Origin: Thalassia testudinum
Taxonomy: Eukaryota; Streptophyta; Magnoliopsida; Alismatales; Hydrocharitaceae
Assembly: GCA_037157565.1 (NCBI GenBank)
Contig: JAZHRO010000002.1
Coordinates: forward strand, 38,646,501 to 38,710,500
Length of the DNA stretch: 64,000 bases
Reading direction: 5' to 3'
Shown here: positions 21,453-33,828 of the stretch, one piece after another
Position numbering within the stretch: the first letter of the stretch is position 1
How the letters are laid out: each line of letters opens with the position of its first letter
The notes under the pieces: generated by a model
Database searches by the model: none
What the model was told of the DNA's origin: nothing
What the model saw: only the letters and a program-made list of their open reading frames with translations
Made by a program: the position numbers and the translations under genes

Positions 21453-22965
21453 TAACCGGTAGAGTGGCTTTAAGTATAATCTGTTAAATTATGAAATCAT
21501 AAATAGAACCTAGGACATTGCATGAATCCTAGGAATGAGAAACTAGAATGAATGGTAGATCCTAGGGTATTGCATGAATCCTACGGCTGGAAAACTAGAT
21601 TGTATGATAGATCCTAGGGTATGGCATGAACCCTAGGATGGGAAAACTAGTGGAATATACGAATACTGCAGTCTTGAAAAAATGGAAAGGAACAAATAGC
21701 TGGCTGTAAATTGGTTTAATAACTGCCTGTTATGAATAAATGCACGTGCTTGAGAATATGGGATGTATGAACGTGGAACTGGAAAGGTGAAACCTGAATG
21801 TGCTGAGTTAAAAGAGCTGGAACCCTACGGGGAATTAGGAGTAGAACTCCTAGAAAGTGAATAGAATTGGGGAAGTGAGCTGGCCCTTGAGTACGGAGTA
21901 CCAAGGAGAGCAACTGTCCCCCTGTTTAGTGCAGAGCGGAGCCAGCCGCCCCAAGGACCCGGGGTTAGGTCTAGCCACTTTGTACCGACTTGCTGGCCCT
22001 CATGTACATAGTGCTGAGGAGAGCTACTAGTGTAGGGAGGTACTAGCTACCCCACAGGGCCCGAGGTTCTGCTAGCCTCCTACACCGACTTGTTAGGCCC
22101 ACTGGGGCAAACCAGGGTAGTCAGGCGAGGGTGCACGGACTGTGGAGGGGCAAGGCCCCTGTTTGGTTACTGTGGAGGGGTTGGACCCCTATTACTGAGA
22201 GGGCTCTGCCCTGTACTGGTTCTGTGGTGTGCTTTGGGCGCACCCATTAATGGAAACGACTGACCGCATGCCAGTGCGGGTTAGCTACCTGTGCGTTTAT
22301 CACGCGTGCCGTAGTCACCGTTACGCCTATCCGTGACCTTGGGGTGGTTGACTGAGAGTAGGATCACCACGTACTACTTCTACTATTCGGAAAAGACTGC
22401 AATCAAGATCGTTCCCACGAGGAACATTCGAGATCAAGTGAAGGATATGAGAAATAGATAATTGTGAAACAATAGAGAGACGTAAATAAAGGAAGAAAGA
22501 AAATTAAAACAGCTACTATACACTTTACTGTTTCTTTAGTTTAGCTGCCACTCTACTCAGCATTTTGCTGACGTGTTACACTCGTTACCTTTCAGGACCA
22601 GGTGTTGAGCAGCTAGGGTCAGGGCTGCAGAGGATGCTGGGCCGAGTAGGGTCCAGTAGAGTTACCACTGTTTTCTTGTACCTCTTTTTGGTTCCACTGT
22701 AGTAAGTAGTTCTTGTTTCCGCTGTACTTTTCCTTACCTGCTGTTCATATTATGTTATGAATGTTGCTCTACTGTTGTGGTGGTACATACTGTAGTGGTT
22801 TATTTCCTTACTGCTGTATTTTCTTACTGTTAGTTATATTCATGTTGAATGTGGTTTATTTTACTGTTCTTTTGGTCACTTCCTCATTGGACGACCAGGT
22901 CTTGGGATTAGTTGAGTCGGTCCAGTTCTCGTGTCTCGTAAGGACTCGGGAATCGGGTCGTTACA

Positions 22966-24058
22966 AGAATGGAAGTGGGAGAGTGTCACTATGGACCTGA
23001 TAGTGGGATTACCTGTGACACAGTGGAAACACAATGAAGTCTGGGTGATTGTAGATAGATTGACAAAGATGGAACGATTCCTGCTGATCCGAGTCACTTT
23101 TGGACCAACACAGTTGGCAGAGCGATACATCAGAGATGTAGTGCGCCTTCACGAGGTCCCCCATGAGATTATTTCGGACAGAGATACTCGTTTCACTTCC
23201 CAGTTCTGAGTGGAATTTCAGAAGGCCTTGGGGACTCATCTGAGTTTCAGTACAGCTTATCACCCCTAGATAGACGGACAATTGGAGCGCACCATTCAGA
23301 CCCTTGAGGACCTTCTATGCACTTGCGTACTAGACTGGAGAGGCTCTTGGAAGGAGCATCTGCCCCTGGCAGAGTTCGCATACAACAACAGTTACCACTC
23401 AAGCATCGGCATGGCACCATATGAGACTCTATACGGAAGGAAGTGTATGTCTCTCTTGAGTTGGGTTGTGGTAGGGACCAAGTGGGAGGTTGGTCCCCAG
23501 CTAATATGCCAGAGTCAGGAGGTGATCGAGCAGATCCATCGACGTACTGTCCAGAGTAGGCAAAAGAGCTACGCTGATCTGAAGCGTAGGGAGGTACAAT
23601 TTGAGGTTGGAGATCATGTTTTCCTCCATGTTTCGCCCATGAAGGGCTTACAGCAGTTTGGGGTGAGAGGGAAGCTTGCATCGAGATTTATGGGGCCTTT
23701 TGACGTTTTAGAACAAGTAGGACCCGTCACTTACCAACTTGCCCTTCCTCCCCAACTCTCTGGAGTGCAAGGCGTATTTCACGTTTCCAACCTCAGGAGA
23801 TATATCGTCGATCCCAGCCATGTCCTTAGCCACGAGAGCATCGAGGTGGGAGACGACCTGACCTATCCCGAGAAGCCGGTACAGATACTAGACAGAGCCA
23901 TCCAGAGTCTGAGACGGAAGGAGGTGCCCCTGATGAAAGTTCTGTGGAGAAGCCAATGGTACGAGGAGGCAACTTGGGAGCCTGAGGCGGTAATGCGAGA
24001 GCATTACCCGGAGCTTTTCGAGGGTACGTCTCTTCAGACCTACTTTAGTCTTCTTTAA
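22966..24058 (+). pseudogene. pol: Element C pol: integrase core, GPY/F module and chromodomain
   Basis: This is the C-terminal part of a Tekay/Del-like chromovirus polyprotein, cut at its left edge by the insertion of element B. The frame starts directly in the integrase core at EWKWESVTMDLIVGLP. The triad residues are visible: Asp in MDLIVGLP (about 22993), Asp in ISDRDTRF (about 23179) and Glu in LERTIQTLED (about 23287). The core ends with HLPLAEFAYNNS and YGRKC. A GPY/F-type module (RFMGPFDVLEQVGPV) and a chromodomain (LWRSQWYEEATWEPE, about 23940-24000) follow, to the stop at 24056. Two in-frame stops break it: TGA at 23207, where Trp is expected, and TAG at 23267, where Gln is expected. 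The rest of element C lies left of the window. Confidence 0.9.
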
Positions 24059-24539
24059 GTTTGTTATACGCCACTACGTTTTTTCCCGCACCCTAGTTAG
24101 CTCAAGTTTCGGGGACGAAACATCCTTTAAGTTTGTTATATTGAAACGACCCATCACCTTTCGATCCTTTACGACATCTGGGATGTTCACTAGACGTCTA
24201 TCCAGACGTATGAAAATGCTTTTTCTTTTCAGTGCGTACCGTGCGCACTCCACTCTCTCGCCTACGGCTCACACTGCAACGGCCCCACCTGCACCTCGCA
24301 CCACTCCCTGCAACAGCCATCCCTCTCCCCTCACCTTCCCTCCCTTTATAATCACCCTCCTCCTCCTCTCCGTCTCACACCACCACAACTGAGTGGGAGA
24401 GAGAGAGAGAGCAGGGAGCCAGAGCGAGAGCAAGCGGAGAGTGGAGAGATGATCGCAAGTCTGAGCGTGAGAGCGGAGGGGGTGAGGAAAGCCAGAGTGG
24501 TTCCGCAGAAGTCATTTTTCCGCGGAATCAAATGTCCGG

Positions 24540-24820
24540 GGCGACATCCAGACGTCTTACCGGACGTTCGAAGGTAGACTGAGACGTCAGGTAGAGATCT
24601 ATTTTCTGTATTTCTCCTTTTCCAAAGTCCTGACAGTATACATATATGTCTCAGAAGTTGGAAGGCAGACCGAGGCAGTTTCAAACGTCCGGGAGCACCT
24701 CCAGACATCTGATGAAACCCTTGGACGTCAACACTACGTTCCAGACGTCCGATAGAGGTGCCCCGAGAGAGGTATTCTTGAGAGTTGATTTAAGACGTCT
24801 GGGATCTCTCCCAGACATCT
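24540..24820. repeat. 20-bp-register palindrome arrays, LTR C
   Basis: Centres follow 24686, 24706, 24726 and 24746 at exact 20-bp steps. A further pair about 20 bp apart lies near 24798-24818. Near 24556-24588 two steps of 12 and 20 bp occur. Sites are degenerate copies of CAGACGTCTG. Confidence 0.8.
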
Positions 24821-27701
24821 GATTTCTATTAGAACCTTTGTTTTTGGGCTCGTTCAAGGCCCAAACGATGTTGGTTTTCTGTAAATGAACCATCATTGTT
24901 TTTCGTACAAATTTCTTCACATAATGGTAGCTTGTCTGTATCTTTTGGAATCCTTTTGACCTGTCCATCCACGTCTTAGTTCTCCAGTCCGTCGAGCGTA
25001 CGGGACCTACGGAGACGTCGAGAGCTATTGTACGAGCCCCCATTCCCCCCAGTTATCCTGGTAGAGTGGTTCTAACTAATTCTCTAAGTTGATAAAATAC
25101 ATGCAATTAGTTAAAACCTAGGAGTGAGATGAATCCTAGGAAGAAATAAACACATGCTCTAGAATATAGCTATTCAAGTAAACCCTAGGTTATGACATGA
25201 ATATTAGGGATAGAAAAGATGCATGTGTAGAAAGATGGATGATTAAATAAATCATAAGCTTCCTGTAATGAATTACATTAATGATAGAAAGAAAAAGAAC
25301 TCGTACTGTGAAAACAGATATTCTTGTTCTGTATGTAACAAACCAGATATGGAATAAAGAAAAGTTCATGTACGAACCCTACGGGGAATGTAGAACGAGA
25401 TAAGAACACTACCATACCAGAGAACTGGATGGTTTTGGAATTACCACCCACGGGCCATGATGAGAACCTCATCATGAACCTTAACTAGCACATTTTGACC
25501 TAAATAAATATACAAAAGCTCCTACAAAACCTAAAGGAAAGCGTAAATCAGAGAACTATAAATTTGAGTATAAAGCAATTCACAAGGGGTAAAACTGTAA
25601 TTTTACCAATGCAGTACACAAAAAAAAATTCTAAGGGTCTAAACACAGGTAAAATGGGCTTAATAAGAGAGAAAAAGGGATGATTTGATCTGAAAAGGGT
25701 TATAGCGGCCTCTAAGAATTAAATGACATTCTGTAACCCTAAAATAAATCAGCTTTAATTCATGAAGTTTCAGGTAAGATAAAAATAAATTAAACCCTCT
25801 AAAATTCATGAAAAAATATCCCCTAGGGTTTAGAACCTTCAATTTGGCCATTGGAACCTATCTTGACCTAGATTGAGAACCATACCCAATTTTTGACCTA
25901 ATCTGGGTTTTTATGCAAATTGACTGGTCAAACATTGTCAAACCTAAAATCAAACTTCACCATTGGATTCCTTAGGTCCAAATTAGGTTTGTACCAAAAT
26001 TTGGACCTAAGGGAAGGCCATTTTGACCTACTTTACAAATTGGTCCTCAAGAATTATTTTTTGACCCTTAACTTTTTGAACCCCTGCACTTAACCCCTCA
26101 ACCTTCCCTTCGTTCTTTTCAAACCGGTCTTTCTGCCACCCGCAGCAGCAACCCATGCCTCCGGTGACTTTGCGCGGAGGATGGTGCCGCGCAGGGTATG
26201 GGGACCGACCCCAGAAACGAGAGGAGGATCCCCTACGTTGTCTTCTTTCGCATGGACCCCCTCCCATGTCCTGCTGACACCCATACCTCTCGTGCAAACA
26301 CGCGAGAGGCATGGGTCTCTTTTCCGGCCATGTCTCCGACAGCCTACCCACGCTTTTTCCTCGTGTTTCCCTCCTCACCAACACCTATTTAAGGAGCGGC
26401 ATGGGCTGCCGTTTGAGGCAAGCTTCGTTTGGCCCGAGATTCCCCCTCCTCTTCGTCTCCTCCCAACTCCGGCCAACTGCCAGTGCTTCCGGCGACTCTC
26501 CCTCTCCTCTCTCATCGCCTTGCCACCATACCAGTGGCAGGGTTAACTCTGCCATCCTCTGCAGCGCCGCGCTAAACCAGCGGGCACTCTCCGACCCCTC
26601 CTCCTTGTCGTCGTTCTCTCCCCTGGCACCTTTGTCTCAGGCGATGGCAGCACCGGCCGCTCGCCACTTCTGCACCTCCCCCTTTACTATGGACTCATAA
26701 CTAAGTCTCTCTTACTCTCTCCTTTATTTCCCCTTTGTTAATTTGTTGTTTCAACCCCTCGACATCCACTGTCCATCTCCACCTTCTCCATCCCCGGCCA
26801 GACCTCCGGCGAGGTGCTTCCGTCATTCCACTCACCCATCCACCTTGCCAAACACCTTAGAAGCTACACCACGACCCACTAATCACGCTACGACCCTCCA
26901 CTGACCGCACCAACCCCTGCTGCCTCCTCCCGAACAAACCCATCCTTACAGCCATAGGGCGACCTAGGCACGCATGCCTAGATCACCCCACGTTCAGCCA
27001 ACCCCTGCCTCAACTTCGCTGTGATACGGCGAAGGTTTTCTGATGTTCTGACGGAGCCGTGAGGCAGTGTTCGTGCTTTCAGGTTCTGCATGCTAGCCAC
27101 CATTGTCGCCGAGCTTGGAGCGAGCTTGCTAGCAGCTCCAAACCTCTGCAACCCCAGGTGGGAGTCCCAGGCCGTGCGGGAGAGACTCACGCACGGTCCT
27201 AGGTCCCCAATCAAAGGCGAGAGCTCGCGTACCATTGCAATCGCGAGGATTCCTGCTGCGGGTGAGTGCGCAAAATTTAGGTGGGACTTTTAGTCCCACC
27301 TCGTAAGTGTCTAAGAGCGGTGCTTTGAATAAATTGAAAAGGTGCCTTACGCTTATCGCCTTCGATACACAGGGCTCAGGTCCCTCGCCTATGCATGTGC
27401 AGCGAGCCACGCGCTCGCCCTCGCCGTCGTCCGCGCTCACACCCCACGGGCCTGGGCCGAACCCGATTACCCGACCAAGCACTCCTCGCCCACCACCGCA
27501 CGCCGGTGGGCCTGTTCCCAGGCACGTATACCCGACCAGTGTACCCATTAATGCTCTGGGAGAGAACCTTTGAGAGAGAAATAGAGAGAGAGACGTGGGA
27601 TGGGTAGGGGTTAGGTTTTGCCTAACAGTGTATTGTGTAGGGAAGCGGGAGAAGAGGAAAGGAGGGAGCGCAGCAAAAACAAGGAGAAGGAAGAGACAGC
27701 T

Positions 27702-30477
27702 TGTAACGACCCGATTCCCGAGTCCCTACGAGACACAAGAACCGGACCGACTCGACTAATTCCAAGACCTAGTCATCCAACGAGGAAGTAACCAAAAGAG
27801 CAGTAAAAGAAGTAACCAAAAGAGCAGTAAAATAAACCACATTCAGCATGAATATAACTAACAGTAACAAAAATACAGTAGTAAGAAAAGGAACTAATAT
27901 AGCATGTACCACCACAACTGTAGAACAACATTTATAACATAACATGAACTACAAGTAAAGAAAAGTACAGAGAGTAACAAGAACTACTCACTACAGTGGA
28001 ACAAAAGGGGTACAAAAAGAACTGCGGTAACTCTACTGGACCCTACTCGACCCAGCGTCCTCTGCAGCCGCTGACCCTGGCTGCTCAACACCTGGTCCTG
28101 AAGGTAACGAGTGTAACACGTCAGCAAAACGCTGAGTAGAGTGGCAACTAAACTAAAGAAGCAGTAAAGTGTACAGTAGCTGTTTTATTTTCTTTCTTTC
28201 TTTATTTACGTCTTTCTATTATTTCACAATTTATCTATTTCTCAGATCCTTCACTTGATCTCGAATGTTCCTCGTGGGAACAACCTTGATTGCAGTCTTT
28301 TTCGAAAAGTAGAAGTAACACGTGGTGCTCTCCTGGCCGGGAGAGTCCCCCGTGGTGATCCTACTCTCAGTCAACCACCCCAAGGTCGCTGACAGACGTA
28401 ACGGTGATTACGGAACGCGCGATAAACACACGGGTAGCTACCTCGCACTAGCACGCGGTTAGTCGTTTCTGTTAATGGGTGCGCCCAAAGCATAGTACGG
28501 AACCAGTATAGGGTAGAGCCCTCTCAGTAACAGGGGTCCAACCCCTCCACAGTAACCAAATAAGGGCCTTGCCCTTCCACAGTCCGCTTACCCTCGCCTG
28601 ACTACCCTGGTTTGCCCAGTGGGCTTAACAAGTCGGTGTAGGAGGGCCAGCAGAACCCCGGGGCCCGTGGGGTAGCTAGTACTCTCCCTACACTAGTAGC
28701 TCTCCTCGGTACTGTGTACACGAGGGCCAAAAGTCGATACAGAGTGGCCAGACCTAACCCCGGGTCCCTAGGGCGGCTGGCTCCGCTCTGCACTAAACAG
28801 GTAACAGGTGCTTCCCCTGGCACTACGTACCCAAGAGACAACACACTTCCAAATCTTTCCTTCTCAGTTCCATTTCATTCTCTTTCCAAGAGTTCTACTC
28901 CTAATTCCCCGTAGGGTTCCAGCTCTTTTAACTTAGCACATTTAGGTTTCACCATTCCAGTTTCACGTTCATACAACCCATGTTCTCAATCCTGTTCATT
29001 TATTCATAACAGGCAGTTGTTAAATTAATTTACAGGCAGCTATTATTTCCTTTCCACATTTTCTAAGACTGCAATATTATATACATATCACTAGTTCTCC
29101 AGTCCTAGGATTCATGCCGTACCCTAGGATCTATCATACAATCTAGTTTTCCAGCCCTAGGATTCATGCAATACCCTAGGATCTATCATTCAATCTGGTT
29201 TCTCATTCCTAGGATTCATGCAATGCCCTAGGTTCTATTAATTGTTCCATAATTGTAACAATTTATGCTAATAATTTTAAAAGCCACTCTACCAGCTACA
29301 ACGGGAGTACTGGGGGCGTGGTCGAAAATCCTGCGCGCCTCCGCAACGCCCGAGACTGCAATGGAACAGGGTCCTAATACAAGGATCAAATACAAGGAGT
29401 TTCTCATAATAGTATATAATTACTGTAAATGGGTAGAGGATTTTATTCCAGAAAGAACGCAACCCGAAATGCGGAAAACAGACTCCGAACGGGCCCTAAA
29501 CGGGTCGAAAACGATGAAGCAGTCCAAAATCAGACGTCTGGAACCTCTTCCAGACGTCTTAAAAGGTGGTTCAGATGATACCTTCGCTCTATGTAGTCCC
29601 TCAGATGTCCAAAAGCCTGCAGGGGCGTCTGGCTTAATTCCTAGACGTCCGATGGTCAACCCGGACGTCTGGAAGTCCTCTCCGTCATCTGGCACTGTGG
29701 CCAGACGTCCTATTCGGGTTGGATGGCGAGTCTCGTGCCCTCCCAAGTAGAACCTGCACGCACCCACTCCTCGCTCTCGGTACGATGGGTTGCAGACGAA
29801 GGCGCAGCCGATGGCTGCATGGCCGTACGCGCGAAAAAGGAAGAAGGACGAAATAACTTGCCAGACGTCTGGACAGTCCTCCAGACGTCTTCACCGTCGT
29901 CTGGTTGGAATCCCAGACGTCTGATTCTGGAAAAACTTCCAGGATCAAAGCTCGACTCGCTCTCCGCCCGCGACGTACGGCTGCGCCACACCCCATCCGT
30001 CCGCTGCTCGAGCTGCAGCAGCCCTCCCGCGACACTCCACGCCTGCTGCTCCCCCGCCGGCCGGCTCTAGCTGCCCCGACAAGCTCAAGCCCTCATGGTC
30101 GAGCGTCTCCTCCCTCGCGCAACACCTCCTCCCTCCCACTTGCTGCGGCCGCTGCTGCCGCCGCTCGTTCGCTCTCGCACCGACTGGAAGAAGAAGAAGA
30201 AGGAAGTGGAGGAGATGAGAGTGAGGGAGAGGGTGAGGGCCTTATAAGGCTGCGCGGGGAGAGAGAGAGAGAGAGAGAGCGCAGCACTGCCCCTGCAGGA
30301 GGAGAGAGGGAAAAAAGAGGAAAGAGGGTGGCGGTTGCAGGTCTGCGCGCGTATGCACGCAGACGCAACCCCGTACGTCGCAGAAAATTGAATCCCAGAC
30401 GTCTGGAAGGGGTTCCAAACGTCTGGGCCACCTCCCAGACGTCTTAAAAAAACCGTCTTGAAGCCGCATTCGTAACA
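27702..30477 (-). mobile_element. Inverted solo LTR of family B, copy 1 (perfect CAGCT duplication)
   Basis: On the plus strand it starts TGTAACGACCCG and ends CATTCGTAACA. It is flanked by CAGCT at 27697-27701 and 30478-30482, a perfect 5-bp target duplication. Length is 2776 bp, with no internal domain. It contains a 23-bp tandem duplication (about 27783-27830), the stem-loop block (about 28505-28580) and palindrome arrays at 29530-29550, 29602-29711, 29860-29925 and 30395-30450. It defines the exact ends of LTR family B. Confidence 0.95.
29602..29711. repeat. Six-site 20-bp palindrome array, solo LTR B copy 1
   Basis: Centres follow 29606, 29626, 29646, 29666, 29686 and 29706. All five steps are exactly 20 bp. 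Site cores vary (GACGTC, GATGTC, GGCGTC, GTCATC), but the register is intact. Confidence 0.85.
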
Positions 30478-32178
30478 CAGCTGCTGAAGAAAGAAGAAGG
30501 AAGAACTCAAGGTAGAGGAGAGGTAGAGGGACAGCTGAAGAAAGAGGAAGAAGACAGGAAGGAGGAAGCTGTGGAGAAAGGAAGATAAAGAAGAGAAACT
30601 AAAGACAGAAGAAAGAAGAAGACTCGCAGAGGGAAAAGACAAGGAAAGACACAGTAGAAGCTGAAGAGGAGAGAAGCCAACTGAAGAAGGAGAAGACACA
30701 GTGCAAGAAAAAGAAGAAGAAGAAGGCTGAGAAGAGAAGAAGAAGAAACCAAGAGAACCTGCAAAGGGCACTATAGCAAGGGGCAGATAAGGTGAGAAAG
30801 AAAAGGCAGAGAAGAGAAGGAAGAGAAAAGAGGAGAAGTAAGAAAGAAAGACAAAGAAAAGAAATGGATTTTCGTTCACTCCCTCTTTAATTTTTGTAAA
30901 GTAGTATATTTAATTGTGAATTTTTATGTTTCTAGAATTAAGTTTGCTCCCTAAGTTCAACCTCAGAACATTCTAAATTTCGAGTAATAAATTAAAATAA
31001 ACTGATCATTTTTCGCAACATACTACAACGAACATATCTTTTCAACACCAACGAAAGAGCGATTGTCAGGCCGCTGTTAAGGGAAGTGAGTTGACCTTCG
31101 TGTACATGGTACCGAAGATAGCAACTATCCCTTGTAGTGTAGAGGGGAGCTTGCCGCCCTTGGGTTGAGACCCGGTGTGGGTTTTCCCACTCTATGTCGA
31201 CTCTTATTGGCCCTCGTGTACATGGTACCGAGGTGAGCTACTTAGTGTAGCGGGGAGCTAGCTGCCCCAAGGGGCCTGGGATTAGGTATGGTCACCCTAC
31301 ATCGACTCTTCTTAACCCGTTGGGCAAACTGGGATAGTCGAACGAGGGTACGCAGATTGAGGAGGGGTGAGACCTCGATTCTGTTCTGTTCTGAGAGGGC
31401 AAGGCCCTATACTGTTCTGTGCTGTACGTTGAGGTATACCCGCTAGTGGAAATGACTGATCGCGTGCCAATGCGGGATAGTTACCCGCTCACTTATCTCA
31501 TGTGTTGTAGTCACCGCTACATCACGACCGTGACCTCGGGGTGGTAGACCGAGTGTACGACTACCACGAAGGGACTCTCCCGACCAGGAGAGTGCCATGT
31601 GTGCATCTTACATCACAGGAAACTACAAGCAAAATCGTTCCTTTAGGGAACAAGATGATTAATGAGATGAACCTTGATTAGAGATCTCTACACAGAAAAC
31701 TGTTGTAGGATAATTTGGATCAGAAAGTAATATGTTAAACTACCTGTTAAATGAATTTTTATGTTAGCCACCACTCTACTCAGCGTTAGCTTACTCCAGT
31801 TATATAATTTTGTACAGGGCAGGGATTTGAGCAACCCGAGTTACTGGCTGCTGAGGACGCTAAGCCTAGTCAAGCCCAGTTGTAGTTTATACTGCTTGTT
31901 GTAGTGAGTTCCTGCAGTTATATTTTTCAGCACTTTCCGTTATGTTCTCTATCTGTACTAGTTCTATTGTAATGGCAGTATTCCTATTCTTGAAGGCATG
32001 TAATATTCTAAAATTACTATTCTTTCGTTGTCATTTTCTTTTTGCTTAGTTACTGTACTTGTGTGGTTGTGGATTGATGCATGTTATTTGGTTATTTATC
32101 GCTGGACGACTGGGTCTTAGGATTAATCGAGGCGAGCCAGTCTCGGGTCCTATAGGAATCTGGATTCGGGTTGTGACA

Positions 32179-32703
32179 AACATCCTACGTCATCTCGAAC
32201 ATATGAGGAGCAACTTCGAGGGTGATGTCAGTGGCCAATGGAATTGGCTGAGAAATGTGAAGGACATTTGGGATCGAGTGCAACACAAACAACCTTGTAA
32301 AGCTGAGTTAAACTTCATTTGGGCTAAGGGTTGTGTACCGAAATGGTCCAACTGTGCTTTCTTATCATTGAAAGGGAGGCTGCAAATAAGGGATTGACTA
32401 GCAACTTGGGGTAGACAAGTTCCCATGACTTGTCTGCTTTGTGATTTGCATGAAGAAAGTGCAGCTCATACTTTCTTCGAATGCCCCTTCTCTAGAGAAG
32501 TTTGGATGCAAGTTTTAATAAAAATGTTCCTTCAAACTTTCTTAAGTGATTCCATCCAAATGTCCATTGATTGTGATGAAATTCTTGGAGTTGATAGAGG
32601 TTCTATGGGCAAGGTCCTCTGCTATTCTAGTCTGTTGGTTCGCCTCCCCGCTTTGTGTCATCCGATCTTTGTCCTTGAAGCATGTCGCTCCTTCGTGTTG
32701 AGC
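32179..32703 (+). pseudogene. LINE reverse-transcriptase C-terminal zinc-binding remnant (zf-RVT type)
   Basis: The reading frame shows the plant LINE ORF2 tail. A block W-x-KGCVPKWSNCAFLSLKGRLQIRD is followed by a stop (TGA at 32395, where Arg CGA fits), then LATWGRQVPMTCLLCDLHEESAAHTFFECPFSREVW. The Cys-x2-Cys...His...Cys pattern and FFECPFSREVW are hallmarks of the zf-RVT domain that follows LINE reverse transcriptase. Upstream LINE sequence is missing because element C is inserted at 32178. Beyond about 32560 the similarity fades. No poly(A) tail is identified. Confidence 0.85.
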
Positions 32704-33825
32704 TAAGGCTCCTACATTGTTTTTGGTAAGCTTTGTCACCTGAGGTCTTGGTAAGTTGGACCAACTTAAGTGGAGAGGGAAAGTCAGTCACTCCAGGAGA
32801 TTCTAGTGATAAAGTGTCCTAGTCAACTTGGGTGGATATGGCGGATTGCCAAAGGTGCCTGCTGCATGACTAGGGTCAATGTCGTGGGCTTGCCGTGCCT
32901 TGGTAGTAGGTCAACCCATTTTTTGTGATGATAGAGACTTATGGGGCTTTGTAGGCCATCCGTAGTGGGCCTGGCTTTTCTCCCTTCGTCATGTGTTGAG
33001 GTGGGTGGAATGATAGAAATTGAAATTACAAGGGCAAATTGATTTTAGAGTCAAACTACATAGAGATATAAGAATTTTCCCCTTATCCAAATCAAACGAG
33101 GTGCCCAAGATCACTCATTCTTGTAGGGACACATTGCTTCTCGAATTAGGATAGAAAGCAAAGGGAGATGATAATTAGATGTGCACATCACATTAATGCA
33201 CTTTGTTGGCTGCACTAAGCACACTATAAACTGAAATGATCAAGGGTCCATGACATGCTGTCTAGTCTATTTCTTGCTCCCATGCCACCTGATTTTAATC
33301 CCTATCTAAACCAGACACCCAATTGCTCTTTCCAATCTCTATCCAAACCAGACACCCAATTGCTCTTCCCTACATAGAAAATTTCCATCAAAATCTATTG
33401 GATGAACTCTTTCCATTTAGTTATCCATGCGAACACCCTAGATAACCTAGAGCCTAAGATCTCATTGAACCTCCATCATGATTCTCCAATTCTACCGCAT
33501 TGAAAATTCTATAAAATCCCACTCGGTTGTGTTAGATCAATTTTTCGTGATAGTTTGTTATAAAGGATATTGCTTGGAATAATGTTAGCCATGTTTCCTA
33601 ACTCATCCCCAAAAAGTAACCAAAGAAGGGAAGACTTTCCAAGACACGGTGCTCAGGAAAGATGGCTTTTTCCTTGCATCTAATGAAAGAGATTAAATGA
33701 TTTGCCTTGAGATAAGATGTGAAGTACGATAATCTTTATTCTAATGATTGAGTGTTGTTGATAGTGATTACTAGATATGAATAAAGATGAGCGTTGGCAT
33801 GGAAAATCATATGAAGATCGAAATG
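32704..33825. other. No gene seen; possible decayed LINE 3' region
   Basis: About 1.1 kb of mixed-composition sequence with no frame of note. A 30-bp phrase (CCAGACACCCAATTGCTCTT) occurs twice at about 33314 and 33350, a short direct duplication. I see nothing else. Confidence 0.5.
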
Positions 33826-33828
33826 TAA

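Larger units (their letters stand above)
12331..22965 (+). mobile_element. Element B: chromovirus-type Ty3/Gypsy element, integrase deleted
   Basis: Element B consists of 5' LTR (only 12331-14594 visible; the first part lies left of inserted element A), primer-binding site for initiator Met-tRNA, gag-pol, and 3' LTR (18343-19108 plus 21453-22965). The chromodomain remnant and the GGGACGAAA motif before the 3' LTR point to the Tekay/Del group of chromoviruses. Right after the 3' LTR the sequence AGAATGG continues in frame as the integrase of element C. B is therefore inserted inside C's integrase gene, and AGAAT (22966-22970) is the expected 5-bp duplication, with its partner outside the window. 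The integrase of B itself is deleted. Confidence 0.85.
18343..22965 (+). repeat. Element B 3' LTR, interrupted by inverted LTR fragment E
   Basis: It starts TGTTACGAACG at 18343 and ends GGTCGTTACA at 22965. The actual LTR parts are 18343-19108 and 21453-22965. About 350 bp present in the 5' LTR (12701-13047) is missing at the insertion, so inserting E was followed by a deletion across its right junction. It holds palindrome clusters (18373-18435 and 18888-18955), a perfect inverted repeat around the TTTAAAA box (18561-18580) and another hairpin (18863-18890). Confidence 0.88.
25458..31068 (+). mobile_element. LTR D: Athila-like solo LTR in LTR C, interrupted by an inverted solo LTR B
   Basis: It starts TGATGAGAACCTCATCATGA like element A's LTR and ends GAGCGATTGTCA at 31068. 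Flanks are GGCCA (25453-25457) and GGCCG (31069-31073), a target duplication with one mismatch. LTR D proper is 25458-27701 plus 30483-31068, about 2.83 kb, with a purine tract on both sides of the nested insertion. It is clearly diverged from A (a different subfamily, or older). No internal region is present, so it is a solo LTR produced by LTR-LTR recombination. Confidence 0.88.
24142..32178 (+). repeat. Element C 3' LTR, interrupted by solo LTR D
   Basis: LTR C occupies 24142-25457 and 31069-32178, about 2.4 kb in all, starting TGAAACGACCC and ending GGGTTGTGACA. The inverted solo copy at 43872-46301 has the same length and ends. It is a distant relative of LTR B: it shares the palindrome arrays, the GGTAGAGTGG block (25072) and the stem-loop segment (31396). 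The last 1.1 kb (31074-32178) parallels 13480-14594 of LTR B. It lies directly against LINE sequence at 32179, its likely original target. Confidence 0.88.

Noticed and set aside
14595..24058. Two complementary half-elements (one lacking integrase, one only integrase) acting together
   Set aside because: The integrase part is the interrupted pol of host element C, with B inserted in it in frame. Both copies also have stops, so functional complementation is not supported.
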